Positions 21,014 through 29,755 of a DNA stretch of 34,532 nt are shown piece by piece. This DNA comes from Planctomycetaceae bacterium (GTDB lineage: Bacteria > Planctomycetota > SZUA-567). The notes under the pieces are model-generated. The model searched no databases. It saw only the letters and a list, made by a program, of their open reading frames with translations, and had not been told where the DNA came from. The translations under genes and the position numbers were made by a program. Location: contig JAJQBO010000033.1 of NCBI GenBank assembly GCA_021203245.1, positions 1-34,532 on the forward strand. Direction: 5' to 3'. Positions within the stretch are counted from its first letter, which is position 1. The number at the start of each line of letters is the position of its first letter.

Positions 21014-21943
21014 CTACACAAACAAGAGGGAAATGCTCTTGTTGCGATGGATGTAGGAAATCGCCTCGGCGATAAGGGACGCCGTTGAGATGACGTGCAG
21101 CTTGAGTTCCGGCGGCACGTCCGACTGCGGCGGCACCGTGTCCGTGACGATGACCTCGGTGGGGCCGGCCTCGACCAATCGCTCGAAGGCGTTGCCGACG
21201 AACAGGCCGTGGGTGGCCATGGCGCGGACGGTGCGGGCGCCGTGCTCGCGCGCCGTCTTGATGGCGGCGGCCATGGAGCCGGCGGAGGTGATCATGTCGT
21301 CCGTGATGATGACGTCCTTGTCGGCGACGTCGCCGATGACGTGGCCGGTCTCGACCGTGTCGTCGGAGATGCGGCGCTTCTGCACGACGGCGACGCCGCA
21401 ACCGAGGTGCTTGGCGTAGCGGTCCGCCATCTTCATCGAGCCGACGTCGGGGGCCATGACGATGGGTTTTTCCAGGTTCAGCTTGCGCAGGTAGCCCATG
21501 AGGGCGGGCAGGGCGAAAAGATGATCCATCATGATGTCGAAAAAGCCCTGAATCTGCGCCGCGTGCAGGTCGATACACAGGACCCGGTCGACCCCGGATG
21601 CGGCTATCAGGTTGGCGACCAGCTTGGCGGTGATGGGGACGCGGCCTTCGTGCTTGCGGTCCTGGCGGGCATAGCCGAAGTAGGGGATGACCGCGGTGAT
21701 GGACTTGGCGCTGGCGCGCCGCAAGGCGTCGACCATGATCAGGAGTTCCATCAGGTTTTCATTCACCGGCGGGCAGGTGGGCTGGATGATGTAGGCGTTG
21801 ATGCCGCGCACGTCGTCGATGATGCGCACCTTCGTTTCGGAGTCGGGAAAACGCACCACGTCGATGCGCCCGGGTTCGACCTTCAGGTGTTGGCAGATGT
21901 TGCGACCGAGTTCTCGGTGGGCATTGCCGATAAAGATACGCAC
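21014..21943 (-). CDS. prs: Ribose-phosphate pyrophosphokinase
   Basis: This enzyme makes PRPP from ribose 5-phosphate and ATP for nucleotide, His and Trp synthesis. The 309-residue product has GNAHRELGRNICQHL near the N-terminus, FPDSETKVRI, YFGYARQDRK in the ATP loop, the DLHAAQIQGFFD motif and the PRPP loop VIITDDMITSAGSM. The start is GTG at 21943 with AAGGGGA upstream. It follows the NTP-transferase gene and precedes rplY, an arrangement common in bacteria. Confidence 0.97.
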   Translation of the reverse strand: MRIFIGNAHRELGRNICQHLKVEPGRIDVVRFPDSETKVRIIDDVRGINAYIIQPTCPPVNENLMELLIMVDALRRASAKSITAVIPYFGYARQDRKHEGRVPITAKLVANLIAASGVDRVLCIDLHAAQIQGFFDIMMDHLFALPALMGYLRKLNLEKPIVMAPDVGSMKMADRYAKHLGCGVAVVQKRRISDDTVETGHVIGDVADKDVIITDDMITSAGSMAAAIKTAREHGARTVRAMATHGLFVGNAFERLVEAGPTEVIVTDTVPPQSDVPPELKLHVISTASLIAEAISYIHRNKSISLLFV

Positions 21944-21984
21944 AAATTCCCCTTCTTATAACCCTCTACGAAAATGCGTGGCCG

Positions 21985-22728
21985 CTATTCTCCCGCGGCA
22001 CGCGCGGCCAGCGCCTCGCCGGCCAGGCGCAGGTCGTCGGGCGTGTTGACGCCGAGTTCCTCGCCCTTGACGCCGGAGACGACGGACGCGACTGTGCCGC
22101 CGCCGGCGCGAATGATGTCGACCACGTCGGTAAGGTAATATTCCGACTGGGCGTTGTCGCTTTTCAGTTTTTCCAGTGCCGGCCACAGGGCGGCCGGCGC
22201 GAAACAGAACACGCCGGCGTTGCCTTCGTCGATGGCCCGTTCCTCCGGCGTCGCGTCCTTGTATTCGACGATGCGCAGGACGTCGCCGTTTGCCCCCCGA
22301 ACGACCCGGCCGAAACGGCTCTCCGCCGGGATGCGGACCGTCAGGACGACGGCGTCGGCGCCGAGGCGCTCCCGCTCCCGGACCAGGGTCCGGTAGGTCT
22401 CGGGAGCGACCAGCGGCATATCGCCGCAGGTGACGATAATATTGTCGGACCCGTCCGGAAACGAATCGCGGGCACACCTCACGGCATGCCCGGTTCCGAG
22501 TTGAGGCGACTGCTCAACCCAGCGAACTCCAGTCGGCAGCTTGGGCGCGACCTCGTCTTTCTTGAAGCCAAGAACAACGACGATGTCGTCGACGCCAGCG
22601 TCCGAAAGTGCGCCGAGCACCCATTCGATCAACGGTTTTCCGTTGGCTTCGAACAGGACTTTTGGGCGGTCGCCCCCCATCCGGGTGCCTTTGCCGGCGG
22701 CAAGGACACAGGCTTGGAGAGACGGCAT
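21985..22728 (-). CDS. GlmU-type nucleotidyltransferase, uridyltransferase domain only
   Basis: This NTP-transferase is most like the N-terminal half of GlmU, which makes UDP-GlcNAc from GlcNAc-1-phosphate and UTP. The 247-residue product has the pyrophosphorylase signature LAAGKGTRMGGDRPKVLF, LGTGHAV, VTCGDMPLV, EYKDATPEE, DEGNAGVFCF, SEYYLTDVV and LGVNTPDDL. The left-handed beta-helix acetyltransferase half is absent. A separate acetyltransferase elsewhere, or a different sugar, must be assumed. The ATG at 22728 has GAGGG 5 bases before it. It is the first gene of the cluster leading into prs, rplY and pth. Confidence 0.88.
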   Translation of the reverse strand: MPSLQACVLAAGKGTRMGGDRPKVLFEANGKPLIEWVLGALSDAGVDDIVVVLGFKKDEVAPKLPTGVRWVEQSPQLGTGHAVRCARDSFPDGSDNIIVTCGDMPLVAPETYRTLVRERERLGADAVVLTVRIPAESRFGRVVRGANGDVLRIVEYKDATPEERAIDEGNAGVFCFAPAALWPALEKLKSDNAQSEYYLTDVVDIIRAGGGTVASVVSGVKGEELGVNTPDDLRLAGEALAARAAGE

Positions 22729-22759
22729 AAAACCCTCGCACTGTATGGAACCGGTTCGC

Positions 22760-22788
22760 AAAAAATAGTATCCCCCGCGAGCGGGGGA
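22760..22788 (-). promoter_or_regulatory. Leader hairpin followed by a T-tract, upstream of the GlmU-type gene
   Basis: On the minus strand, TCCCCCGC and GCGGGGGA (22771-22788) form a perfect 8-bp stem with only two loop bases. It is followed by TACTA and six T. It lies about 15 nt after the expected transcription start and before the ATG at 22728, so it may be an attenuator. The 5-base gap before the T-tract makes it a weaker terminator than usual. Confidence 0.45.
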
Positions 22789-22805
22789 CTCTGTCTTCCT
22801 GTCCA

Positions 22806-22833
22806 ACTTTACCGTATGTCCCGCCGATGTCAA
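22806..22833 (-). promoter_or_regulatory. Promoter of the GlmU-type/prs cluster
   Basis: Minus-strand TTGACA (22828-22833) and TAAAGT (22806-22811) are 16 bp apart, placing the start near 22799. The gap 22729-23213 holds this promoter, the leader hairpin, a REP-like pair and a hairpin after flagellin, and no gene. Confidence 0.6.
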
Positions 22834-22915
22834 CCGGTTTCTTGGGGAAAGTGCCACCGGACGGGGGAGTGATTGCACAGATTGTCAATGAAATCCTCGT
22901 CGTCCTCCCATAATC

Positions 22916-22973
22916 GTCACCCCGGCGGTGAAGCGTCGACCAGCGGACACGCGTGTGGTTGTGCCGGGGCAAG
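22916..22973 (+). repeat. REP-like element, copy D1
   Basis: It begins GTCACCCCGGCGG, contains GTCGACCAGCGGA as in copy B, and ends GTGCCGGGGCAAG. It is 58 bp long and pairs as an inverted repeat with D2 across a 62-bp centre, the same centre length as in pair A. Confidence 0.75.
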
Positions 22974-23035
22974 GGCGAACGACCCTGTGCTGCAAGGCGA
23001 TTTGCGGAACGCCGCGCCGTCCACGTCCAACCCGA

Positions 23036-23091
23036 TTGCCCCGCACAACCACCCGTTCAGATGCAGCGGACGTTTTTCCCGCCGGGGTGAC
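23036..23091 (-). repeat. REP-like element, copy D2 (inverted)
   Basis: It begins TTGCCCCGCACAACC (one G shorter than related copies) and ends CGCCGGGGTGAC, followed by GTTTGGGGGAGG exactly as after copy C1. It has GTTCAGATGCAGCGGA in the middle, comparable to copy A2. Confidence 0.75.
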
Positions 23092-23156
23092 GTTTGGGGG
23101 AGGATAAAGGGTGTTCGTGAAGGTGTTGTGGTACAATGAGGAAAAGTTCACATGAG

Positions 23157-23183
23157 ACAAGCGCTCCACAAAGGAGCGCTTGT
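23157..23183. terminator. Hairpin downstream of flagellin
   Basis: ACAAGCGCTCC (23157-23167) pairs perfectly with GGAGCGCTTGT (23173-23183). It lies 30 bp past the flagellin stop on the minus strand. There is no strong U-tract, only a later CTTTTCC, so it may stabilise the mRNA 3' end or end transcription weakly. Confidence 0.5.
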
Positions 23184-23213
23184 CGTAGCGGTGCTAAAAA
23201 ACCGAAGAGCCAG

Positions 23214-24743
23214 CTACCGCCCGGGCACGCCCAGGAGTTGCAGCACGTTGGCCGCGTTCATCTGGGTCGTTTGCAAGGCGCGCAGGCTGGCGTTTTCGAG
23301 GATCTGGTTCTTGACATAGTTGGTCATCATTTCCGCCATGTCGGCGTCGCTGATGCCGGACTCGGTGGCGGTGGTGTTTTCAATCGCCACCATCAGGTTG
23401 TTGGCGTTGGTGTCCAGGGTATTGGCCTGGTAGGCGCCGATGTTGGCTCTGCCGCTGGAGACGTCGGAAATCGCCTGGTCGATGATACGGAGGGCCAGTT
23501 CCGGATTGTTCTGGAGCGATGCCGCGCCGCCGCCGTAGAGGTCGTTCAGGCTGTAGGTCTCGCCGTTGTATTCGACCTGGCCGAGCCGGTTGGGGCTGAA
23601 GTTGCCGAGGCCGACCGTCTCGCGGTTCTGACCGCCCGCGCCTTCGCCCAACTGGAGCTGCATCCCGCCGCGGACGTTGGTGAGGGACGCCTCGCGGTTG
23701 GCGGCGGCGTCGGTCAGATTGTCCTGGTCGTAGCCGGTTTGGGCGATGGTGGTCGCGGTGGTGGAGTCTTCGGTAAAGCTGAGGCGGGCGTTGACGTCGC
23801 CTGCCACGTTGGCGGTAAGGCCGTCGGTGGTGACTTCCCGGCCGTTGATGTTCAGGGTGGCGTCCTGGCCACGGTCGGAGACCGATGCGCCCTGGGCGGC
23901 AAAGCCGTCGCCGCGAATCTGGTCGACCCGGACGGCGGCGGAGGACCCGTATTCGGTCGAGGCGAGCCGGAGCGAAGTCGCGCCGGTGCCGTCGTCCCGG
24001 ATGGCGTAGGCGTTGACGCCGGTGGAGCCGCTGTTCGAATTGATCTGTTCCGCCATGTCCTCGATGCTGGTCCCTGCCGCAAAGGAGTAGGTGCGGCTGC
24101 CGTCCATGCCGGTAACGGTGAATTCCTGGGTCGCGTCGAGGCTGCTCGCGCCGAAATCGGCTTCGACATAGGCCCGCTCGGCCTGGGCGTCGGCGCCGCC
24201 GGCGAAGGAGATGGGGACGTCGCCTGACGAGGTGCCGGTGACATTGGTGATGCGGCTCGCTGACGCGTCGAGGATGCCGTCCGTATCCACGGTATCGAAG
24301 TCGAAATCGCGGGAGCCGTCCAGCAGATTGTTGCCGGCGTAGTTGGTGGTGCCGACGACGCGCTGGATGGTGGAGAGGGCGGAGTTCAATTCCATCTGGT
24401 TGGCGTTCACCTGCGATTTGCTGGTAACGCCGGTGTTGAGGGAATGGATGGCCAAATCCTTCATCTTGGTGAGCATCGACGAAACGCTGGACAAGCCGCC
24501 TTCGGCGATGGACATGACGTTGTTTGTTTCCTGGGTGTTGCGGAGGGCGCGGCCGAGGCCGCTCAACTGCGATCGCAGTAGTTCGGAGATCATCAGGCCC
24601 GCCGGGTCGTCCTTGCCCGTATTGATACGGAGGCCCGAGGACAGGCTCTGCATGGCTTTGGATTTCATTCTCGACGCCTGCCACAGATTCCTGGAGGCAT
24701 TCATCGAGGTAATTTTACTGTTGCCGAGTCCGTTGACAGCCAT
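23214..24743 (-). CDS. fliC: Flagellin
   Basis: This is the filament subunit, exported by the flagellar type III apparatus. The 509-residue product has a conserved N-terminal D0/D1 region (about 1-143) with SLSSGLRI, KDDPAGL and a coiled helix through MQLN-like segments. The C-terminal D0/D1 region (about 425-509) includes LRIIDQAISDVSSGRANIGAYQ and ends NAANVLQLLGVPGR. The central variable part contains a flagellin hook-IN-like stretch (about 207-275) around YSFAAGTSIEDMAEQIN and GATSLRLAST. The ATG at 24743 has GGAGGG upstream; the open frame extends further but into the leader. No chaperone or other flagellar gene lies nearby, so this is an isolated flagellin gene. Confidence 0.95.
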   Translation of the reverse strand: MAVNGLGNSKITSMNASRNLWQASRMKSKAMQSLSSGLRINTGKDDPAGLMISELLRSQLSGLGRALRNTQETNNVMSIAEGGLSSVSSMLTKMKDLAIHSLNTGVTSKSQVNANQMELNSALSTIQRVVGTTNYAGNNLLDGSRDFDFDTVDTDGILDASASRITNVTGTSSGDVPISFAGGADAQAERAYVEADFGASSLDATQEFTVTGMDGSRTYSFAAGTSIEDMAEQINSNSGSTGVNAYAIRDDGTGATSLRLASTEYGSSAAVRVDQIRGDGFAAQGASVSDRGQDATLNINGREVTTDGLTANVAGDVNARLSFTEDSTTATTIAQTGYDQDNLTDAAANREASLTNVRGGMQLQLGEGAGGQNRETVGLGNFSPNRLGQVEYNGETYSLNDLYGGGAASLQNNPELALRIIDQAISDVSSGRANIGAYQANTLDTNANNLMVAIENTTATESGISDADMAEMMTNYVKNQILENASLRALQTTQMNAANVLQLLGVPGR

Positions 24744-24819
24744 TGTTCTACCCTCCATGGATATGCCGCTCGTTCCCGAAAGCCGGGATCCGTTCTTCAA
24801 GGCCGTTATTCCATTAGTT

Positions 24820-24848
24820 ATACTACCCCACCATAATCATGGTGTCAA
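24820..24848 (-). promoter_or_regulatory. Flagellin promoter (sigma-70-like) with a dyad in its spacer
   Basis: Minus-strand TTGACA (24843-24848) and TAGTAT (24820-24825) are 17 bp apart. The inverted repeat CACCAT-AATC-ATGGTG on the plus strand (24829-24844) lies in the spacer and touches the -35 box. No sigma-28 pattern was seen. The leader is about 70 nt. Confidence 0.5.
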
Positions 24849-24900
24849 GCAATAAACCAAACGCATTCGCGCACCAATCGCGTCAACTTTTACCGTTGAT

Positions 24901-24940
24901 AAAACCCGCCTTATTCCAACTGGTTGTGGAATAAGGCGGG
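24901..24940 (-). terminator. Intrinsic terminator after ftsH
   Basis: CCCGCCTTATTCCA (24905-24918) pairs perfectly over 14 bp with 24927-24940, with an 8-base loop. On the minus strand it is followed by TTTT. It lies 45 bp past the ftsH stop. Confidence 0.85.
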
Positions 24941-24984
24941 AGGCGTTGTATGCATTATTTCCGGGTTTTTTTCGCCGCGCGGCG

Positions 24985-27003
<2,019 letters not shown>

Positions 27004-27116
27004 GTGCTTTTCCTATATGGTAACATTGCAAGCGATGAGAATTTACGGTATCGGCGGCCGCGCGCTGCGGAGCCGTCTACAATGCATGTCCCCCTCAGTG
27101 TATCAGCATTCGGGCA

Positions 27117-27150
27117 AAACCGGGCGCCCCGCGAGTCGCGGGACGCCCGG
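27117..27150 (-). terminator. Terminator between lptE-like and ftsH
   Basis: CCGGGCG (27120-27126) pairs with CGCCCGG (27144-27150), extended inward by CCCGCG/CGCGGG. On the minus strand TTTT follows. It ends the TPR-lptE transcript 24 bp after the lptE stop. Confidence 0.75.
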
Positions 27151-27173
27151 GTGGATTGGGCCGGAATGATTCT

Positions 27174-27700
27174 TTACCACATACCAATGGTGCGTCTGAC
27201 GATTTCGGCGGCAAGCTGATCGGCTGCGCCGCGTTCGCCTTCGTCGCGCGTGCCGCCCCTCGATGCCTCGTAAATGCCAGGGGAGATGCCTGTCTCGGAA
27301 CTGCGGATAGGCACGTTTTCGACGATATAGCGGCGCTGGACATTGTCGTAGAACGAATACTCGGCCAGGACGGTGATCTGCACCGTGCCGGGCTGGTTGC
27401 TGGTCGTTTCGCGGAGCGTCGTCCTGTCGACGGCGAGGATTTCGCCGGTGATCAGGGCGTCGCCGTTCCGGGACGAGACGCGGATGGTCGGGTCGGCGTT
27501 GATGCGGTCGATAATGCCCCGCGTGACCCAGGTTTCGATATCCTTGTACATCGTCTTATTCTGGAATATATGCACTTCGACCGTGCGTATATGGTTGGGC
27601 AGGCCGGATTGGGTGGAGGTGCGGCAGCCGGAAGCGGCAAACAGAAACGCCCCGCCGCCATCACGCCAATCGCCAACAGGCCCACATAGGTTCGCCGCAT
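27174..27700 (-). CDS. lptE: LptE-like LPS-assembly lipoprotein, reading frame broken after the signal peptide
   Basis: LptE plugs the LptD translocon that inserts lipopolysaccharide into the outer membrane. The ATG at 27700, with GGGGGA upstream, opens a signal peptide MRRTYVGLLAIGVMAAG. The conserved body (NHIRTVEVHIFQNKTMYKDI to the C-terminal AAEIVRRTIGMW) is in another frame. One extra base in the four-C run at 27650-27653 (G on the coding strand) would join them as MAAGAFLFAASGC, a perfect lipobox with the cysteine to be lipidated. So a one-base deletion separates the signal from the body, by assembly error or true mutation. The repaired protein would be about 175 residues. Similarity to LptE rests on the TVEV-F-N-T and IE--VT patterns, so the family is likely but not certain. 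Confidence 0.75.
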
Positions 27701-27747
27701 GCCATTCCCCCAGGAGTAGAATTACGTAAAGGTAACGCGGCTGGTCA

Positions 27748-29664
27748 TTATCGCAGATCTTCGCCAAATGTCCAGCCCCCATTGCCGGAACCGGTATAGC
27801 CGCCGCCGTAGGCGGGGGCGGGAGCCGGAGGGGTGACCGCGGGCGCGGGATAGGTCTGGTTCTGGTAAACCGGATCATACGGCTGCTGGTAGCCGCCGTA
27901 ATTCTCGTAGCTCTGGTATTCGCCGTAGTTGCCATACGGCTGTTGCTGCGGCTGGGGCGGATAGTAGCCGTTGTAGGTGTTATAGCCATAGCCGCCCATC
28001 GGCTGCTGCTGCACCGGAGGCGCACCCACCAGGTCCGAGTAGGGGGTGTGGTAGACAGGCGACCCCAGGCTGGGCGGATTGATGGTCCCGGCCGGCAGGA
28101 TGGGGGTATTGTCGTAATACTGGTTCGGGTTCTGCGGCTGCCCGGCAGACGCGTAGATGCCGCCCGCATCGTAGGGGTGGACATAGCCGCCCTGGCCGGC
28201 CCCGGCCCCGGCCCCGATCTGCAGTCCCGTCGCCGCGCCGCCGGCGCCGACGAGGTCGGCTTCGGAAGCGGTGGAGAGGGGATTGGGCGGCGGCGTCCGG
28301 GGCGCTTCGGGCCCGAAGGCGGCGCTGTAGGAGCCGGGCGCGGCCGCGAGGTTCGGATCGCCCGGGCGCGGCGCTTCACCGAATGCGGCGGCGCTGTCGG
28401 ACGGCGGCCCGGCGGTGATGGGCGTAAAATTGCGGCTGGCCGGGGGTAGTTCCGGCTGGTCGGGCAGGGCTGCGGGCCTGACCGTCGCCGAGTAATCGGT
28501 GCTTGGCAGTCCAGTCTCCGGCACGCCGATGATGGGACCGACGCCGCTGTCGACCATGACCATGTCTTCCGGATCAAGCTGCGGCACGATCCACGGCGGT
28601 TCCTTGTCCTTGTTATAGGTGAAGGGGTTGAGGTTGATGTTTTTCAGGGTCTTGACGATTCGCGACTGTTCGGGCGGCATGCGGATATTGCCGAGCCTGG
28701 CCATGGAGTCCTCGGCCTGGATGGTGCCGGGATAGCGGCGGACGATTTCCTTGTAAAGGAACTCCGACGCCTTGACGCCGTCGCGGGTGCCCATGCGCCG
28801 GTACTGCTCGGCCTGGTCCATCATCTTCTGGGCCTCGACCTCGGCCAGTTGGCGGATGGAGTCCTCGACGTCCTCGTAGTTTTCGTCATCCCCCTGCATC
28901 CGCTCGGAGCGCTCCCGCTCGGCCTGGCGGACGACCTCGATTTGCTCGCGCACCTCGCGCGGATTGGCCTGGCCGACCAGCGAGTCGCACTGGAGGATGC
29001 CGAGGCGGGCGCGTTCGTAGAAGTCGGAGCGGGGGAATTCGTCGCGAATAGTCTCGAAAGCGGTGCGGGCGGTGTTGATTTCGCCGATAAGCAGGTTGCC
29101 TTCGCCCTTGACGAGATAGGCTTCGGCCGCGACCGGGCCGTAGGGGTCGTGCTCGATGACCGATTCGATGATCTCGAGGCCGCGCTGGATATTGTGGTTG
29201 CGGATGTTTTCCTCGCGGCCGGAAAGGATGTCGGGAGTCTGGGACTGCATCAGGCGCTTGGCGATCTGGAGTTCGATTTCGACCAGGTCGGACATGCGGC
29301 CGGTGTTCGGGTACGTTTCGATAACCTGCTCGATCGCCTTGTAGGAGGTGTAGTAGTTCTCCATCTCGAACAAACAGCGGGCCAGGCGCTGCAGGCCGAC
29401 GCCGGCTTCCTCGGAGGAGGGGAAGTTCTGGACCAGGAGGAAGTACTGCCGCGCCGCGTCCATGAACTCGCCCTTTTGCTCGAGATCATAGGCGTAGTGA
29501 AGCTGCTCCTTGGGGGTGGGCCGCGCCACGCCCGCGCCGCGAATCCAGCCTTGTCCCTCGGTCCATTCCCATTCGCCCGCGGCCCGGGCTGAGCCGGACA
29601 GCGCCACGAGACACGTCAACAACAAGGCCAGGCCGAAGCCGATGGCACACGCGCTTTTACTCAT
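27748..29664 (-). CDS. Secreted TPR (BamD/YfiO-like) protein with a Tyr/Pro/Gln-rich tail
   Basis: This exported protein of 638 residues has a signal peptide of about 28 residues ending SGSARA. The N-terminal half carries TPR-like helices (about 45-330), such as PKEQLHYAYDLEQKGEFMDAARQYF and FPSSEEAGVGLQRLARCLFE read in overlapping pieces, similar to outer-membrane assembly lipoproteins. No lipobox is seen. From about residue 390 the protein becomes low-complexity, first Ala/Pro, then rich in Tyr, Gln, Pro and Gly (QQPYGNYGEYQSYENYGGY), probably disordered. The ATG at 29664 has GAGGGAG upstream. The lptE-like gene follows directly, suggesting a role in envelope assembly. The exact function is unknown. 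Confidence 0.75.
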   Translation of the reverse strand: MSKSACAIGFGLALLLTCLVALSGSARAAGEWEWTEGQGWIRGAGVARPTPKEQLHYAYDLEQKGEFMDAARQYFLLVQNFPSSEEAGVGLQRLARCLFEMENYYTSYKAIEQVIETYPNTGRMSDLVEIELQIAKRLMQSQTPDILSGREENIRNHNIQRGLEIIESVIEHDPYGPVAAEAYLVKGEGNLLIGEINTARTAFETIRDEFPRSDFYERARLGILQCDSLVGQANPREVREQIEVVRQAERERSERMQGDDENYEDVEDSIRQLAEVEAQKMMDQAEQYRRMGTRDGVKASEFLYKEIVRRYPGTIQAEDSMARLGNIRMPPEQSRIVKTLKNINLNPFTYNKDKEPPWIVPQLDPEDMVMVDSGVGPIIGVPETGLPSTDYSATVRPAALPDQPELPPASRNFTPITAGPPSDSAAAFGEAPRPGDPNLAAAPGSYSAAFGPEAPRTPPPNPLSTASEADLVGAGGAATGLQIGAGAGAGQGGYVHPYDAGGIYASAGQPQNPNQYYDNTPILPAGTINPPSLGSPVYHTPYSDLVGAPPVQQQPMGGYGYNTYNGYYPPQPQQQPYGNYGEYQSYENYGGYQQPYDPVYQNQTYPAPAVTPPAPAPAYGGGYTGSGNGGWTFGEDLR

Positions 29665-29755
29665 GCAACAAACTCCCTCATGAGGTTGTGGAAAAGTACC
29701 ATTATTTCGTTCGCAGGCCCGGAGGCAACACAATTAGAAAAACCGCTTCCTCTTT

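Noticed and set aside
24744-24860. Sigma-28 promoter for flagellin
   Set aside because: No TAAAG-like and GCCGATA-like pair is present; a sigma-70-type pair fits better.
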